Assembly: GCA_046051225.1 (NCBI GenBank)
Contig: JBJOOR010000005.1
Location: 1-64,000 of the forward strand
DNA length: 64,000 bases
Direction: 5' to 3'
DNA from: CAIODY01 sp046051225
GTDB taxonomy: Bacteria > Bacteroidota > Bacteroidia > Chitinophagales > CAIODY01
Part shown: positions 47,645-55,958 of the stretch, in pieces
How the letters are laid out: every line of letters begins with the position of its first letter
Numbering within the stretch: the first letter of the stretch is position 1
Position numbers and translations under genes: made by a program
Notes under the pieces: model-generated
Databases searched by the model: none
What the model was told of the DNA's origin: nothing
Seen by the model: the letters and a program-made list of their open reading frames with translations, nothing else

Positions 47645-47655
47645 ATTTTGCATTT

Positions 47656-48153
47656 ATGACTATTTCAAAAAATATTAAAATTTTATTTCTGTTTGTATTT
47701 ATTACATTTTTAAATTCATCGTGTGGCAATAAAAAAAATGAAGATAAAAAAAAGTTATTGAGTGCTTCGGAATTAGTAAACAACCCGATTGAAGCCGATG
47801 GCACATTTTCGGGCGATACAAGTTTATTACCTAAAATTCATTTTTATGAAACAGAATTTGATTTTGGAAATAAAGTAATGGAAGGCGAAGTGATACAACA
47901 TGTTTTTAAATTTAAAAATACAGGCAAATCGCCACTTATCATTAAATCTGCCGAAACATCATGTGGTTGTACAGCATCCGAATTTAGTAAAGAACCGATT
48001 GCCCCCAATGCTGATGGCTCAATAAAAGTAACTTATAATAGTAATGGTAGACCTGGGGATTTTCAAAAAACAATTTTAGTGATTGCTAATACAATTCCTA
48101 ACGAAACCAAACTGTTAATTATTGGTGATGTACTACCGATTAAAGAAGAATAA
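47656..48153 (+). CDS. DUF1573 lipoprotein
   Basis: A 165-residue predicted lipoprotein: signal FITFLNSSC with Cys at about 23. The DUF1573 immunoglobulin-like domain (about 65-160) carries the hallmark SCGCT in ETSCGCTASEF and PGDFQKTI. The preferred ATG is 47656; an upstream in-frame ATG at 47632 lies inside the end of ispE. The family is common and unassigned in Bacteroidota; an envelope structural role is inferred. Confidence 0.87.
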   Translation: MTISKNIKILFLFVFITFLNSSCGNKKNEDKKKLLSASELVNNPIEADGTFSGDTSLLPKIHFYETEFDFGNKVMEGEVIQHVFKFKNTGKSPLIIKSAETSCGCTASEFSKEPIAPNADGSIKVTYNSNGRPGDFQKTILVIANTIPNETKLLIIGDVLPIKEE

Positions 48154-48243
48154 TTGAAATAAAAAATGTGAGCAATCATGAATTCAAAAAATATTTCAAA
48201 ACCTAAATTGTATTAATCAGTTTTGGTTTTTTATTTTGTGGGC

Positions 48244-48798
48244 ATGAGTGAAATAATTTTAGGCATCGACCCTGGTACAAATATTTTAGGATATGGCGTT
48301 GTAAAAGCTAATGGTAATACATTTACGATGATAGATGCTGGAATATTGTATTGGAAATCTACTGTTGATCCTTATGAAAAACTAAAAGTAATTCATGAAT
48401 CGGTAATTAAATTAATTCAACAAAATAAACCTATTGCTTTGGCCATTGAAGCCCCATTTTTTGGCAAAAATGTACAAAGTATGTTGAAGTTGGGTAGAGC
48501 GCAAGGTGTGGCAATTGCTGCTGCTGTACATTGCAATCTTCCTGTTTTCGAGTATTCGCCTAAAAAAATAAAACAATCTATTACTGGCAATGGTAATGCA
48601 AGCAAACAACAAGTAAGCGCTATGATTTGCCGCATGTTGGCATTTGATGAAGCACCAGCATATTTTGATGAAACGGATGCATTGGCTACTGCCATTTGCC
48701 ACATACTGCAAGGTGGCAATATGATAACCCCAAAAACAAAAAAATCGAGCAATAGTTGGAGTGCATTTGTACAACAAAATCCTAATCGAAAAATGTAA
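48244..48798 (+). CDS. ruvC: Holliday junction resolvase RuvC
   Basis: It cuts four-way recombination junctions with RuvAB. Start MSEIILGIDPGTNILGYGVV, with catalytic Asp in GIDPG. The second acidic residue is in AIEAPFFG (about 67-74), and the C-terminal pair in DETDALATAICH. 184 residues. An in-frame upstream start at 48223 would add seven residues, which the family does not need. Confidence 0.95.
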   Translation: MSEIILGIDPGTNILGYGVVKANGNTFTMIDAGILYWKSTVDPYEKLKVIHESVIKLIQQNKPIALAIEAPFFGKNVQSMLKLGRAQGVAIAAAVHCNLPVFEYSPKKIKQSITGNGNASKQQVSAMICRMLAFDEAPAYFDETDALATAICHILQGGNMITPKTKKSSNSWSAFVQQNPNRKM

Positions 48799-48892
48799 TA
48801 CTTGGCTTATTGCCTACAAGGTTGTAGCTTCACTTATAGCAAACAATAAAATAATTATCTATCTATCCATTAAAACAGACCAACATTTTTTC

Positions 48893-48900
48893 TATTTTTG
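48893..48900 (+). promoter_or_regulatory. -7 box for the DUF2723 gene
   Basis: TATTTTTG, leaving a leader of about 130 nt before the ATG at 49033. The 234-bp gap between ruvC and this gene shows no gene or clear hairpin. Confidence 0.4.
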
Positions 48901-49032
48901 GCATCCTAAAAAAATATTCTATTAATTGTTAATGGAATAATAAATACAGGGCAAATAAAATTGGATATAAAATAAATTGAATTTTATTTGCGTTCAACAA
49001 CAACTTTTAAACATTAACCTTTATTTCAATAA

Positions 49033-52000
49033 ATGAATTATCAAAAAATCAACAACATTTTAGGCTGGTGCGTAGGTATTGCAGCCACTATTGTGTATGC
49101 TTTAACAATGGAACCTACGGTAAGTTTTTGGGATTGCGGTGAGTTTATACCAGGTTCGTTAAAAATGGAAGTAGTGCATCCGCCAGGAGCACCATTATTT
49201 TTATTTATTGCACACATGTTTACTTTATTAGCAGGTGGTAATTTGCAAAAAGTAGCCTTAATGGTAAACTTTTCATCAGCATTATCAACGGGTATGGCTA
49301 TGATGTTTTTGTTTTGGACTATTACAGCTTTAGCTAAGAAGATGGTAGCCAAAAATGAAAATGGCGAAATAGAAGGTGGCGGATTATGGGCCATCATGGG
49401 CAGTGGGGTAGTAGGTGCTATGGCAGCTTGCTTTGCCGATTCTATTTGGTTTTCGGCAGTTGAGGGTGAGGTATATGCCATGTCGTTATTTTTTACATCT
49501 ATTGTGTTTTGGGCAATATTAAAATGGGAAAACCATGCACACGAACGTAATGCTGATAAATGGATTGTGTTAATTGCATTTTTAATGGGCTTATCAACTG
49601 GTGTGCATTTATTAAATTTGCTTACCATTCCTGCTATTGCATTTGTATATTATTTTAAAAGATACGAACGCAGCGCTATTGGCTTACTGGTAACTTTTAT
49701 TATAGGAGCTGGTTTATTAGCATTTGTGCAATTTGGTATTATTCAAAAAATACCTGCCTTAGCTGCTTGGTTTGATAGATTATTTGTAAACGGATTTGGC
49801 ATGGGCTTTCACAGCGGTGCTTCATTTTTCTTTTTATTAATAGCTTTAGCTGCTGCCGTTGGTTTATGGTATACCCATAAAAATAATCATACTATTGCTA
49901 ATACATTTATTCTATCAGTAGTATTTATCATTATTGGTTATTCGGCTGTGTTGATGGTTCCTGTGCGTAGTGCTGCTAATCCGCCTATTGATATGAATAA
50001 TCCTGAAGATGCATATAGCTTATTAAGTTATTTGAATCGTGAGCAATATGGCGATAGCCCTTTGTTTAAAGGACCCGATTTTACCGCTCATCCATACAAA
50101 ACGGATGATAATGGAATAAAATGGGGGCGTAATGAAGCCAAACATCGCTATGATACTATTGGCGTAAAACGTGAATATGTTTATCAAGATGAAGATTTAA
50201 TGTTGTTTCCACGAATTTGGGATGGTAACGATCAAAACCATGTAAGGTTTTATAAAAGCTGGTTAAACCTTGGCGACCAAGACAAACCAACGATGAGTGA
50301 TAACATGAAGTTCTTTTTTACCTACCAAGTAAACTTTATGTATATCCGCTATTTAATGTGGAACTTTAGTGGCAGACAAAATGATATTCAAGGGCATGGC
50401 AATAACAGAGATGGAAACTGGATTACAGGTATTCCTGCTATCGACCATACTATTTTAGATGTTGATTCATCCACTATGGGTGGTGTTTATGAAAACAATA
50501 AAGGCACAAATAAATTCTATTTAATACCATTGCTTCTTATTTTCATTGGCTTTTTCTATCATTTAAAAAATAATCAGAATGATTGGTTTGTAGTAATGCT
50601 ATTATTCTTCTTTACAGGTTTAGCAATTGTGTTATACTTGAATCAAACCCCATTACAACCCCGTGAACGTGATTATTCGTATGCAGGGTCGGTGTATGCC
50701 TTATGTATTTGGCTGGGCTTGGCTGTAATGGCGGTATACGACTTTGTAAATAAAAAAGGAGTTAAAGGTGCTGCTGGTGCTGGTTTAGCAACAGTATTAT
50801 GTTTCTCGGCTCCGTTTTTAATGGCTAAAGATGGTTGGAATGATCATGATAGAAGCACTCGTTATACAGCCTTAGAATTTGCTAAAAACTATTTAGAATC
50901 GTGTCCTAAAAATGCCATATTATTTACACAAGGCGATAACGATACCTATCCGCTTTGGTATGCTCAAGAGGTGGAAGGCATACGTGATGATGTACGCATT
51001 ATTAATTTAAGTTTATTAGGTGTAGATTGGTATGTAGATGCCCTATCGCACAAAAATAATCATGCTGATATAGTGCCTATTAGTGTAACGCCAGATAAAT
51101 ATCGTGGGCAAAACAGAGATTATTTGCAATATTATGATGCAAAGAAATTCGACCAAAGTTCGGCATATAATTTAGCCGATGTAATGAAGTTTGTATTTAG
51201 CGATGACCCTAATGCACAATTGCCATTACAATCGGGCGAAACGATGAACTATTGGCCTGTACAAAATGTATCAACGCCTGTAAGCGAAGCTAATTGCCGT
51301 GCACAAGGTATTATTCCTGCCGATTCAGTTAAATTTCCTGCTACTATTGCTTGGAAAGTAAAAACAAGCGGTATGTTATTAAAAAATGATTTATTTACTT
51401 TAGATATTATTGCCCAAAACAATTGGAAACGCCCTATTTGTTTTACTGTATCATCAAGCCCCGATGCTTTTCAGGGATTAGATGAATACATGGAAATAAC
51501 GGGTATGATTGTACGATTAACACCGTTTAAAAACAAGCAACATACTATGTATCCTATGACGGGTGCTGTAAATACAAACTTGATGAAAGATAATGTGATG
51601 AATAAATATTTGTATGGTGGCATTCAGAATAAAAATGTATACTTAGATGAAACTGCTATGCGTATGGCTGTTAATTTACAAAGCAATATGGGTAGATTAG
51701 CCGAGCAATTAGTAATAGAAGGCAGAAAACAAGAAGCTATTGAAGTATTAGACAAATGTGTAAAAATGTTGCCTTCGGTTGAAGTGCCTTATACTGTATA
51801 TGTATTGCCATTTGTAGATACTTATTATAAAGCTGGTGCATCTGATAAGGCGCATGCTATTGCAGATGAATTATTAAAATCATCTCGTAAAGAAGTGGCT
51901 ATTTACTTTAATATGGAACCTGATAAAATTAAAGGATTGTATAATAGAGATGTGCAAGAATGCTTATATGCTATGCAAACCATTCAACGTTTTGCTGCTG

Positions 52001-52089
52001 AAAATAGAGATACTACTTATAGTAAAAAATTAGATGCAGAATTTCGTCCGTTAGAAATGAGATATAGTCAATTAATGGGCGGACAATAA
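49033..52089 (+). CDS. DUF2723 membrane protein (TMEM260-like, putative protein O-mannosyltransferase)
   Basis: A 1018-residue membrane protein with about ten or more helices in the first 600 residues. The first extracytoplasmic loop carries SFWDCGEFIPG (31-41), in which Asp34 and Glu37 match the acidic loop motif of GT-C glycosyltransferases. RERDYSYAG and ALEFAKNYLESCPKNAILFT follow. The last 120 residues look TPR-like (EQLVIEGRKQEAIEVLDKCV). DUF2723 is related to human TMEM260, an O-mannosyltransferase, so a role in protein glycosylation at the envelope is plausible. Donor and acceptor are unknown. A strong terminator follows. Confidence 0.86.
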   Translation: MNYQKINNILGWCVGIAATIVYALTMEPTVSFWDCGEFIPGSLKMEVVHPPGAPLFLFIAHMFTLLAGGNLQKVALMVNFSSALSTGMAMMFLFWTITALAKKMVAKNENGEIEGGGLWAIMGSGVVGAMAACFADSIWFSAVEGEVYAMSLFFTSIVFWAILKWENHAHERNADKWIVLIAFLMGLSTGVHLLNLLTIPAIAFVYYFKRYERSAIGLLVTFIIGAGLLAFVQFGIIQKIPALAAWFDRLFVNGFGMGFHSGASFFFLLIALAAAVGLWYTHKNNHTIANTFILSVVFIIIGYSAVLMVPVRSAANPPIDMNNPEDAYSLLSYLNREQYGDSPLFKGPDFTAHPYKTDDNGIKWGRNEAKHRYDTIGVKREYVYQDEDLMLFPRIWDGNDQNHVRFYKSWLNLGDQDKPTMSDNMKFFFTYQVNFMYIRYLMWNFSGRQNDIQGHGNNRDGNWITGIPAIDHTILDVDSSTMGGVYENNKGTNKFYLIPLLLIFIGFFYHLKNNQNDWFVVMLLFFFTGLAIVLYLNQTPLQPRERDYSYAGSVYALCIWLGLAVMAVYDFVNKKGVKGAAGAGLATVLCFSAPFLMAKDGWNDHDRSTRYTALEFAKNYLESCPKNAILFTQGDNDTYPLWYAQEVEGIRDDVRIINLSLLGVDWYVDALSHKNNHADIVPISVTPDKYRGQNRDYLQYYDAKKFDQSSAYNLADVMKFVFSDDPNAQLPLQSGETMNYWPVQNVSTPVSEANCRAQGIIPADSVKFPATIAWKVKTSGMLLKNDLFTLDIIAQNNWKRPICFTVSSSPDAFQGLDEYMEITGMIVRLTPFKNKQHTMYPMTGAVNTNLMKDNVMNKYLYGGIQNKNVYLDETAMRMAVNLQSNMGRLAEQLVIEGRKQEAIEVLDKCVKMLPSVEVPYTVYVLPFVDTYYKAGASDKAHAIADELLKSSRKEVAIYFNMEPDKIKGLYNRDVQECLYAMQTIQRFAAENRDTTYSKKLDAEFRPLEMRYSQLMGGQ

Positions 52090-52110
52090 TTAAGCAGTAT
52101 TGAAAATTAA

Positions 52111-52145
52111 AAATCCTCAACCTTTATGGGTTGAGGATTTTTTTT
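52111..52145 (+). terminator. Intrinsic terminator after the DUF2723 gene
   Basis: AATCCTCAACC, a 6-base loop, then GGTTGAGGATT followed by a T run. Confidence 0.9.
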
Positions 52146-52224
52146 GTGCATAATATAATTTAAAAAGTATTGTAAAATAATTGGGCATAAGTTGGCTATA
52201 TGTTTTGCTTCTACTAGTTGGGCA

Positions 52225-52605
52225 TTATTTACCCACTTTGTCAATCGGTCTGAAACGTAAAGCACTCCAAGTATCATCTATTGAAATGGCCGAAACTGTG
52301 GTAATACCATATTCTTCGCCTGTTACACGAATTGTATCACGATTAATATCAGTTTTTATTTTTGATGTTCCTTTTGGATAGGCAAACCATAAAATGCTAT
52401 CTGGTTCAATGTTTTGCAATGTTGTATGTAAAAAATGTAAAAATTCTTTGTTGTTGTTTATAAAAACCAACGTGTTTGTTGCTTGTATTTTTTTGTTAAG
52501 AGTTGTTTTAAAACCAGCTTTTACAAAAAAATCTTCTATTTGTACTGGTGCATTTAGCACAATGCCATTGGCTTTAAACTTTAATTTTTTGATAACTTGC
52601 TGCAT
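52225..52605 (-). CDS. Small conserved protein (DUF3052-like C-terminus)
   Basis: A 126-residue soluble protein without signal. The end (LWFAYPKGTSKIKTDINRD, then TTVSAISIDDTWSALRFRP) resembles the DUF3052 pattern WxxYPK..S and VDxxWSxL. It has its own -7 box at 52653-52660. First gene of the accessory-looking minus-strand run. No function can be assigned. Confidence 0.75.
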   Translation of the reverse strand: MQQVIKKLKFKANGIVLNAPVQIEDFFVKAGFKTTLNKKIQATNTLVFINNNKEFLHFLHTTLQNIEPDSILWFAYPKGTSKIKTDINRDTIRVTGEEYGITTVSAISIDDTWSALRFRPIDKVGK

Positions 52606-52652
52606 CAGTTTTTGTATTGTTTTACTAAAAAAATCCTTCGGTTTACTACCTG

Positions 52653-52660
52653 CAAATGTA
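52653..52660 (-). promoter_or_regulatory. -7 box for the DUF3052-like gene
   Basis: Reverse strand TACATTTG, 48 bases before the ATG; a TTTG lies 24 bases farther upstream, slightly longer than the usual spacing. Confidence 0.4.
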
Positions 52661-52736
52661 TGCAGTTGTGTTTAAAATTTGTTTCAAATACTTCCCGATT
52701 CAAATCTATTGAGCTAAGTAATTAACCCATTTGTAT

Positions 52737-53432
52737 TTAGCAGATTAATAATAATCGAGGTTGCCCATTTTCATTTGGTGCACGATGAATGCAAGGCTGC
52801 ACTTTACTTTCGGGGCAATCAACCGCTAATTGCCAAAGATGACCAACACCCAAGTTAATAATTTGTGCATTTGGTTTAGCCTGATAATGCAAATCAAAAA
52901 AATGTTCGCTTACATAAGATTCAAAATCTTCGGCAGCGCCGCTAAATTGTTTTTTAAGTTCATTACGAATTTCAGCAATAAGTATTTTTTGTTCAGCTTG
53001 TGTATTGGGTAAAATTTCGCTTGGTTCGCCAAAGTAAGTACATAAAAAAGTATCGGTTGTTATAGGTGAACGGTCAACATGAAATGAATAAACATCGGTT
53101 GGAAAAAACGAGTTGGCATCATCTCTTTCATAGCATTTAATGAGATTAAGAATGGGTGATGCACCATGCGCTTTCAACAGCTTTAAATCATTTAAAATAA
53201 TGTCACGAGCCAATTGCCCTTGCTCACTCAACTGCAATGCTAAAAGTTTATCTTCATCTACTACCAAAATATTTTCGTTGAGCGTAATCTTATTTACAAG
53301 CTCACTAAAATCACCAGTTAGTTTCCGATGCCAGCATATTGCATTAATATCACCTTCAAATGGCGTTGCAACAAGGTGTTGAAAATTGGTAACACTTTGC
53401 ATTTGATGATTAGCAACAGATAAATCTTTCAT
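52737..53432 (-). CDS. DUF1826-like protein, possible cupin-fold oxygenase
   Basis: A 231-residue soluble protein. The second half has FHVDRSPITTDTFLCTYFG (about 118-136) and CIHRAPNENGQPRLLL (about 214-229). Together these are an HxD...H...R arrangement of the type that binds Fe(II) and 2-oxoglutarate in double-stranded beta-helix oxygenases. The layout also resembles DUF1826. ATG 53402 (residue 11) is an alternative start, since the -7 box at 53438 leaves only five bases before ATG 53432. Function is inferred only. Confidence 0.65.
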   Translation of the reverse strand: MKDLSVANHQMQSVTNFQHLVATPFEGDINAICWHRKLTGDFSELVNKITLNENILVVDEDKLLALQLSEQGQLARDIILNDLKLLKAHGASPILNLIKCYERDDANSFFPTDVYSFHVDRSPITTDTFLCTYFGEPSEILPNTQAEQKILIAEIRNELKKQFSGAAEDFESYVSEHFFDLHYQAKPNAQIINLGVGHLWQLAVDCPESKVQPCIHRAPNENGQPRLLLIC

Positions 53433-53437
53433 AAAGG

Positions 53438-53445
53438 CAAATGTA
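53438..53445 (-). promoter_or_regulatory. -7 box close to the DUF1826-like gene start
   Basis: Reverse strand TACATTTG ends only 5 bases before ATG 53432, which implies a leaderless message or use of the ATG at 53402. Confidence 0.45.
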
Positions 53446-53541
53446 AAGTATTGTTGTGTCGAAGTTTCTTTTCAGCACACAATTACCACAAATCGGCTAT
53501 GTGCTTTGCCAAAGTTTCAAACTTGCAAACAGCAGAAAAGA

Positions 53542-53634
53542 TTAATCTTTCTTTTTCTTTTTGTAAGTCAAAAAAATAATCACAGGCGTTATAGAACAAG
53601 ATAATACCACGATAATTAATGTAAGATTGTCCAT
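53542..53634 (-). CDS. Possible 30-residue single-pass membrane protein
   Basis: A short open frame, MDNLTLIIVVLSC then SITPVIIFLTYKKKKKD, has a hydrophobic helix of about 20 residues ending in a lysine-rich cytoplasmic tail. That is the shape of known small membrane proteins. It lies in a gap between two genes of the same direction. There is no similarity evidence, so it could be a chance frame. Confidence 0.35.
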   Translation of the reverse strand: MDNLTLIIVVLSCSITPVIIFLTYKKKKKD

Positions 53635-53694
53635 TTTGTTTGTTGCCTACTCTTCATCGGATTTTCGGCTTTACTCCGTTTGTTAGATAATGTA

Positions 53695-54108
53695 TTAGTT
53701 TAACGAATTTTTGTTTGTTATTTTTTCCACGGTTGCTGCCAGTTGCTTTTTTAAATCGGTGGTGTCCAAATATACAATTTGAAAATCACTGATGCCTGAA
53801 ACAGTGGTTGAATGTTCGGCTTCATTTTGCCGAAGGTAAATGATTGTTTTGCCTTTTGCTTTTGCATAACCTACTTCTATTCCAATCCCAATTCCTTTAT
53901 CAGTTGTTTCTGCTAATAATAGGTCACAATTATCAATATCAGCCATTGCTTGCTGCATCATTTGTCGCTCTTGTGTAGTATCAAATTGATATTGGTCAAC
54001 AAATACAAAAGCCGAAATCTTCCACTCGTTTAATACATCTAATATTGCATTAATTGCTTGGTCAACCAATTTTCGTTTACTAAAACTTACTGCAATATAT
54101 GCTTTCAT
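53695..54108 (-). CDS. Nucleoside 2-deoxyribosyltransferase-like protein
   Basis: A 137-residue protein of the nucleoside deoxyribosyltransferase/Rcl fold. The start MKAYIAVSFSKR and the motifs CDLLLAETTDKGIGIGIEVGYA (about 81-102; the Glu of GIEVGYA would be the nucleophile) and TIIYLRQ fit. These enzymes cleave or exchange the glycosidic bond of (deoxy)nucleosides or nucleotides. Exact substrate unknown. It stands alone, flanked by repeats. Confidence 0.8.
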   Translation of the reverse strand: MKAYIAVSFSKRKLVDQAINAILDVLNEWKISAFVFVDQYQFDTTQERQMMQQAMADIDNCDLLLAETTDKGIGIGIEVGYAKAKGKTIIYLRQNEAEHSTTVSGISDFQIVYLDTTDLKKQLAATVEKITNKNSLN

Positions 54109-54141
54109 GATTTTTGAATTGTTGTTTGGCTGCTTATCCTT

Positions 54142-54171
54142 GTTTCCTACGCTTCAATCCTTTGCTACAAA
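54142..54171. repeat. 30-bp direct repeat, copy 1
   Basis: The 30-mer starting GTTTCCTACGCTTCAATCC and ending TTTGCTACAAA is identical to 54420-54449. It flanks the REP-like hairpins of the 356-bp gap before the nucleoside-deoxyribosyltransferase-like gene. Confidence 0.85.
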
Positions 54172-54196
54172 CGAGATTGTTGATGGATGTTTTATT

Positions 54197-54305
54197 TCTA
54201 CCAATATTTAATCCCTAACGGGATGGATAAAATCTTTTTGTTGTAAAGTTTCTATAAAGCATTTATCGTTTTCCCAAGTCCTGTAAGGACTTAATATTGG
54301 TAGAA
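54197..54305. repeat. Inverted-repeat element with two REP-like hairpins
   Basis: The left end TCTACCAATATT is repeated inverted as AATATTGGTAGA at the right end. Inside each end is a small hairpin: ATCCCTAACGGGAT and AAGTCCTGTAAGGACTT. This is the look of a REP/BIME-type mobile repeat. No transposase is present in the window. Confidence 0.7.
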
Positions 54306-54324
54306 CAAAAATAAAAGAATAATT

Positions 54325-54350
54325 CCCAAGTCCCGTAGGGACGAAATATT
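54325..54350. repeat. Third REP-like hairpin
   Basis: CCCAAGTCCCGTAGGGACG: a GTCCC/GGGAC hairpin of the same kind as the two in the preceding element, 20 bases to its right and followed by AAATATT. Confidence 0.6.
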
Positions 54351-54419
54351 ATTTCTCATTTTTTTGTTTTAAAATAAATAACGTTTTATCGTTTCAAACG
54401 ATTAGCCTCTTTCCTCCTC

Positions 54420-54449
54420 GTTTCCTACGCTTCAATCCTTTGCTACAAA
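54420..54449. repeat. 30-bp direct repeat, copy 2
   Basis: Identical to 54142-54171. It continues into AGAGGACGAGC, the part that is related to the copy at 32432-32453. It ends about 15 bp before the stop of the SHOCT-like gene. Confidence 0.85.
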
Positions 54450-54464
54450 GAGGACGAGCTGGAT

Positions 54465-55127
54465 TTATAATAATTTTTTCTTTTGACCTTCAAACTCCTC
54501 TGTTGTAAGAAAACCATCTGCTTTCAATTTTGCTAATCGTTCAAGTTTATCAATATTGCTAATAGCTAGACTCGAATCCTCACTTGTTTCGAAAATCTCT
54601 TGAATCTCTAATCCGACTGATTTAAAGAAATTCGATGTTTCTTTAATATTTTCTTTGTTACAAGAAAAGAATAATTCAGTCTTGATGTCACTCGATTTAT
54701 AATGTATCGTTAAAATTGAATCTGGTAGAATTACTTCTTGACCACTTTTTAGACCTGACAACCCACCTACAATTGCACCAATTGGACCTAATAAAAGTCC
54801 ACCAAGAACAGCACGACCAATAACTGATTTATTCTTATTTTTTATAATTGAATCTTTATGTTCAATTACCACTTTTTCTATCTTATTTAAAATTAAACCG
54901 ATAGAGTTAGATGAAAAATTCTCTGCAAGTTTAATTTGAAAACCTTTTGGACGTTTAATTATATGAATTACGGCATCATAGTCCTTTTGAGACTGCCCAT
55001 TTAAAACATTGTCAAAACCTTCTATACCTCCAACATAATCCAACTTTGCAACTAATTGAATTGGATTATCAAATATTCCAATCTTTCCGAGAGTTTCATT
55101 TAGTTCTTCTTTATTTAGTAGCTTCAT
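54465..55127 (-). CDS. Protein with glycine-zipper segment and SHOCT-like C-terminus
   Basis: A 220-residue protein. The middle has a glycine-rich hydrophobic stretch (VLGGLLLGPIGAIVGGLSG, about 107-125) that may insert in membranes. The end (SNIDKLERLAKLKADGFLTT then EEFEGQKKKLL) is a SHOCT-type short helical hairpin, found at the C-termini of many oligomerising bacterial proteins. The N-terminal 100 residues are unclassified. A -7 box TATGTTTG (reverse) lies at 55144-55151. Function unknown. Confidence 0.8.
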   Translation of the reverse strand: MKLLNKEELNETLGKIGIFDNPIQLVAKLDYVGGIEGFDNVLNGQSQKDYDAVIHIIKRPKGFQIKLAENFSSNSIGLILNKIEKVVIEHKDSIIKNKNKSVIGRAVLGGLLLGPIGAIVGGLSGLKSGQEVILPDSILTIHYKSSDIKTELFFSCNKENIKETSNFFKSVGLEIQEIFETSEDSSLAISNIDKLERLAKLKADGFLTTEEFEGQKKKLL

Positions 55128-55220
55128 ATCTTATAGTTTTTGTCAAACATAATATTAAATCTCTGCCATTCCTAATCTTCTGTCGAGTTTACAAATCAAC
55201 ACATTTACTTGATAATTTCC

Positions 55221-55628
55221 TTATTTCGGTTCCCACAATTCAATCTTGTTGCCATCAGCATCCATAATGTGGATAAATTTACCATAGTCGTAAGTAGCCA
55301 GTTCATCTAATATAGTTACGCCATTGGCTTTTAGTTTTTCTATCAAGCCTTCAATATTTTGCACTCGGTAATTAATCATAAATTCTTTTTTCGATGGGGC
55401 AAAATATTCATCACCTGTTTTAAACGGGCTCCATTGCAAAGGAATAATTTGTTCGGGTTGGTTTACATCGCGGTAATCGAAACTCACCGACCCCCATGCA
55501 TTAATATCAAAGCCCAAGTTGTTGGCATACCATTCTTTGGTTTCCTTGGGTTTATCAGCAAAAAAGAAAATGCCGCCAATGCCTATTGCTTTGGGGGTGT
55601 TGTCGGGTTGGTTGGTTTGGTCTTCCAT
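55221..55628 (-). CDS. VOC-family (glyoxalase/bleomycin-resistance-like) protein
   Basis: A 135-residue metalloenzyme-fold protein starting MEDQTNQPD. A longer frame reaching 55715 would add a hydrophobic stretch not typical of the family. VOC pattern: AIGIGGIFFFADKPKETKEW, YANNLGF, and the end HIMDADGNKIELWEPK, which carries the last metal-binding Glu. Substrate unknown. Confidence 0.88.
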   Translation of the reverse strand: MEDQTNQPDNTPKAIGIGGIFFFADKPKETKEWYANNLGFDINAWGSVSFDYRDVNQPEQIIPLQWSPFKTGDEYFAPSKKEFMINYRVQNIEGLIEKLKANGVTILDELATYDYGKFIHIMDADGNKIELWEPK

Positions 55629-55772
55629 ATTCGTTAGTGATTGAATCAAAGCTTGTAAAAAGCAATGTGTTAATATAATTTGATAAAGGTATATGCTTTG
55701 AAACCACAAAGTCAATAGCTACCAGCAGATATTTTTCTGATTTTATGTAATCACGAAGCTGTTTTTTACGCT

Positions 55773-55918
55773 ATCGCCAAAGCTTTTGTGCGCTGTGCTT
55801 GGCGATGGCTTGTTCCAATTCTTCGGAACATATATTCAATATACAACCCACACATTTTTTTAATTGCGAAGTTTGGAATTAAAATTTTCGGCTGGTCGGA
55901 ATTGCACAGCCGCAATTA
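55773..55918. other. Cluster of three stem-loops in a 243-bp gap
   Basis: No gene is seen between the VOC gene and the next one. Three inverted repeats lie in series: ATCGCCAA with TTGGCGAT (55773-55806), TGTTCC with GGAACA (55811-55830), and a nested pair TAATTG/CAATTA (55861/55913) enclosing CGGCTG/CAGCCG (55889/55907). The last has a bulged, two-stem shape. None is followed by a T run, so they are not ordinary terminators. Confidence 0.55.
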
Positions 55919-55958
55919 ACAAATAATCGAACATTTTTATCTTTGCTAACGGCTTTTT

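Noticed and set aside
49041..49628. 195-codon open frame on the reverse strand
   Set aside because: It is antisense to the first helices of the DUF2723 gene, whose sense frame has clear family motifs; the reverse product has no domain.
53640..53690. Possible integron attC site (GTTAGAT end)
   Set aside because: The short GTTRRRY match occurs by chance often, and no matching RYYYAAC partner with proper pairing was found by eye.
54142..54449. CRISPR array from the two 30-bp repeats
   Set aside because: Only two copies about 280 bp apart, with REP hairpins between; spacing and structure do not fit, and no cas genes are present.
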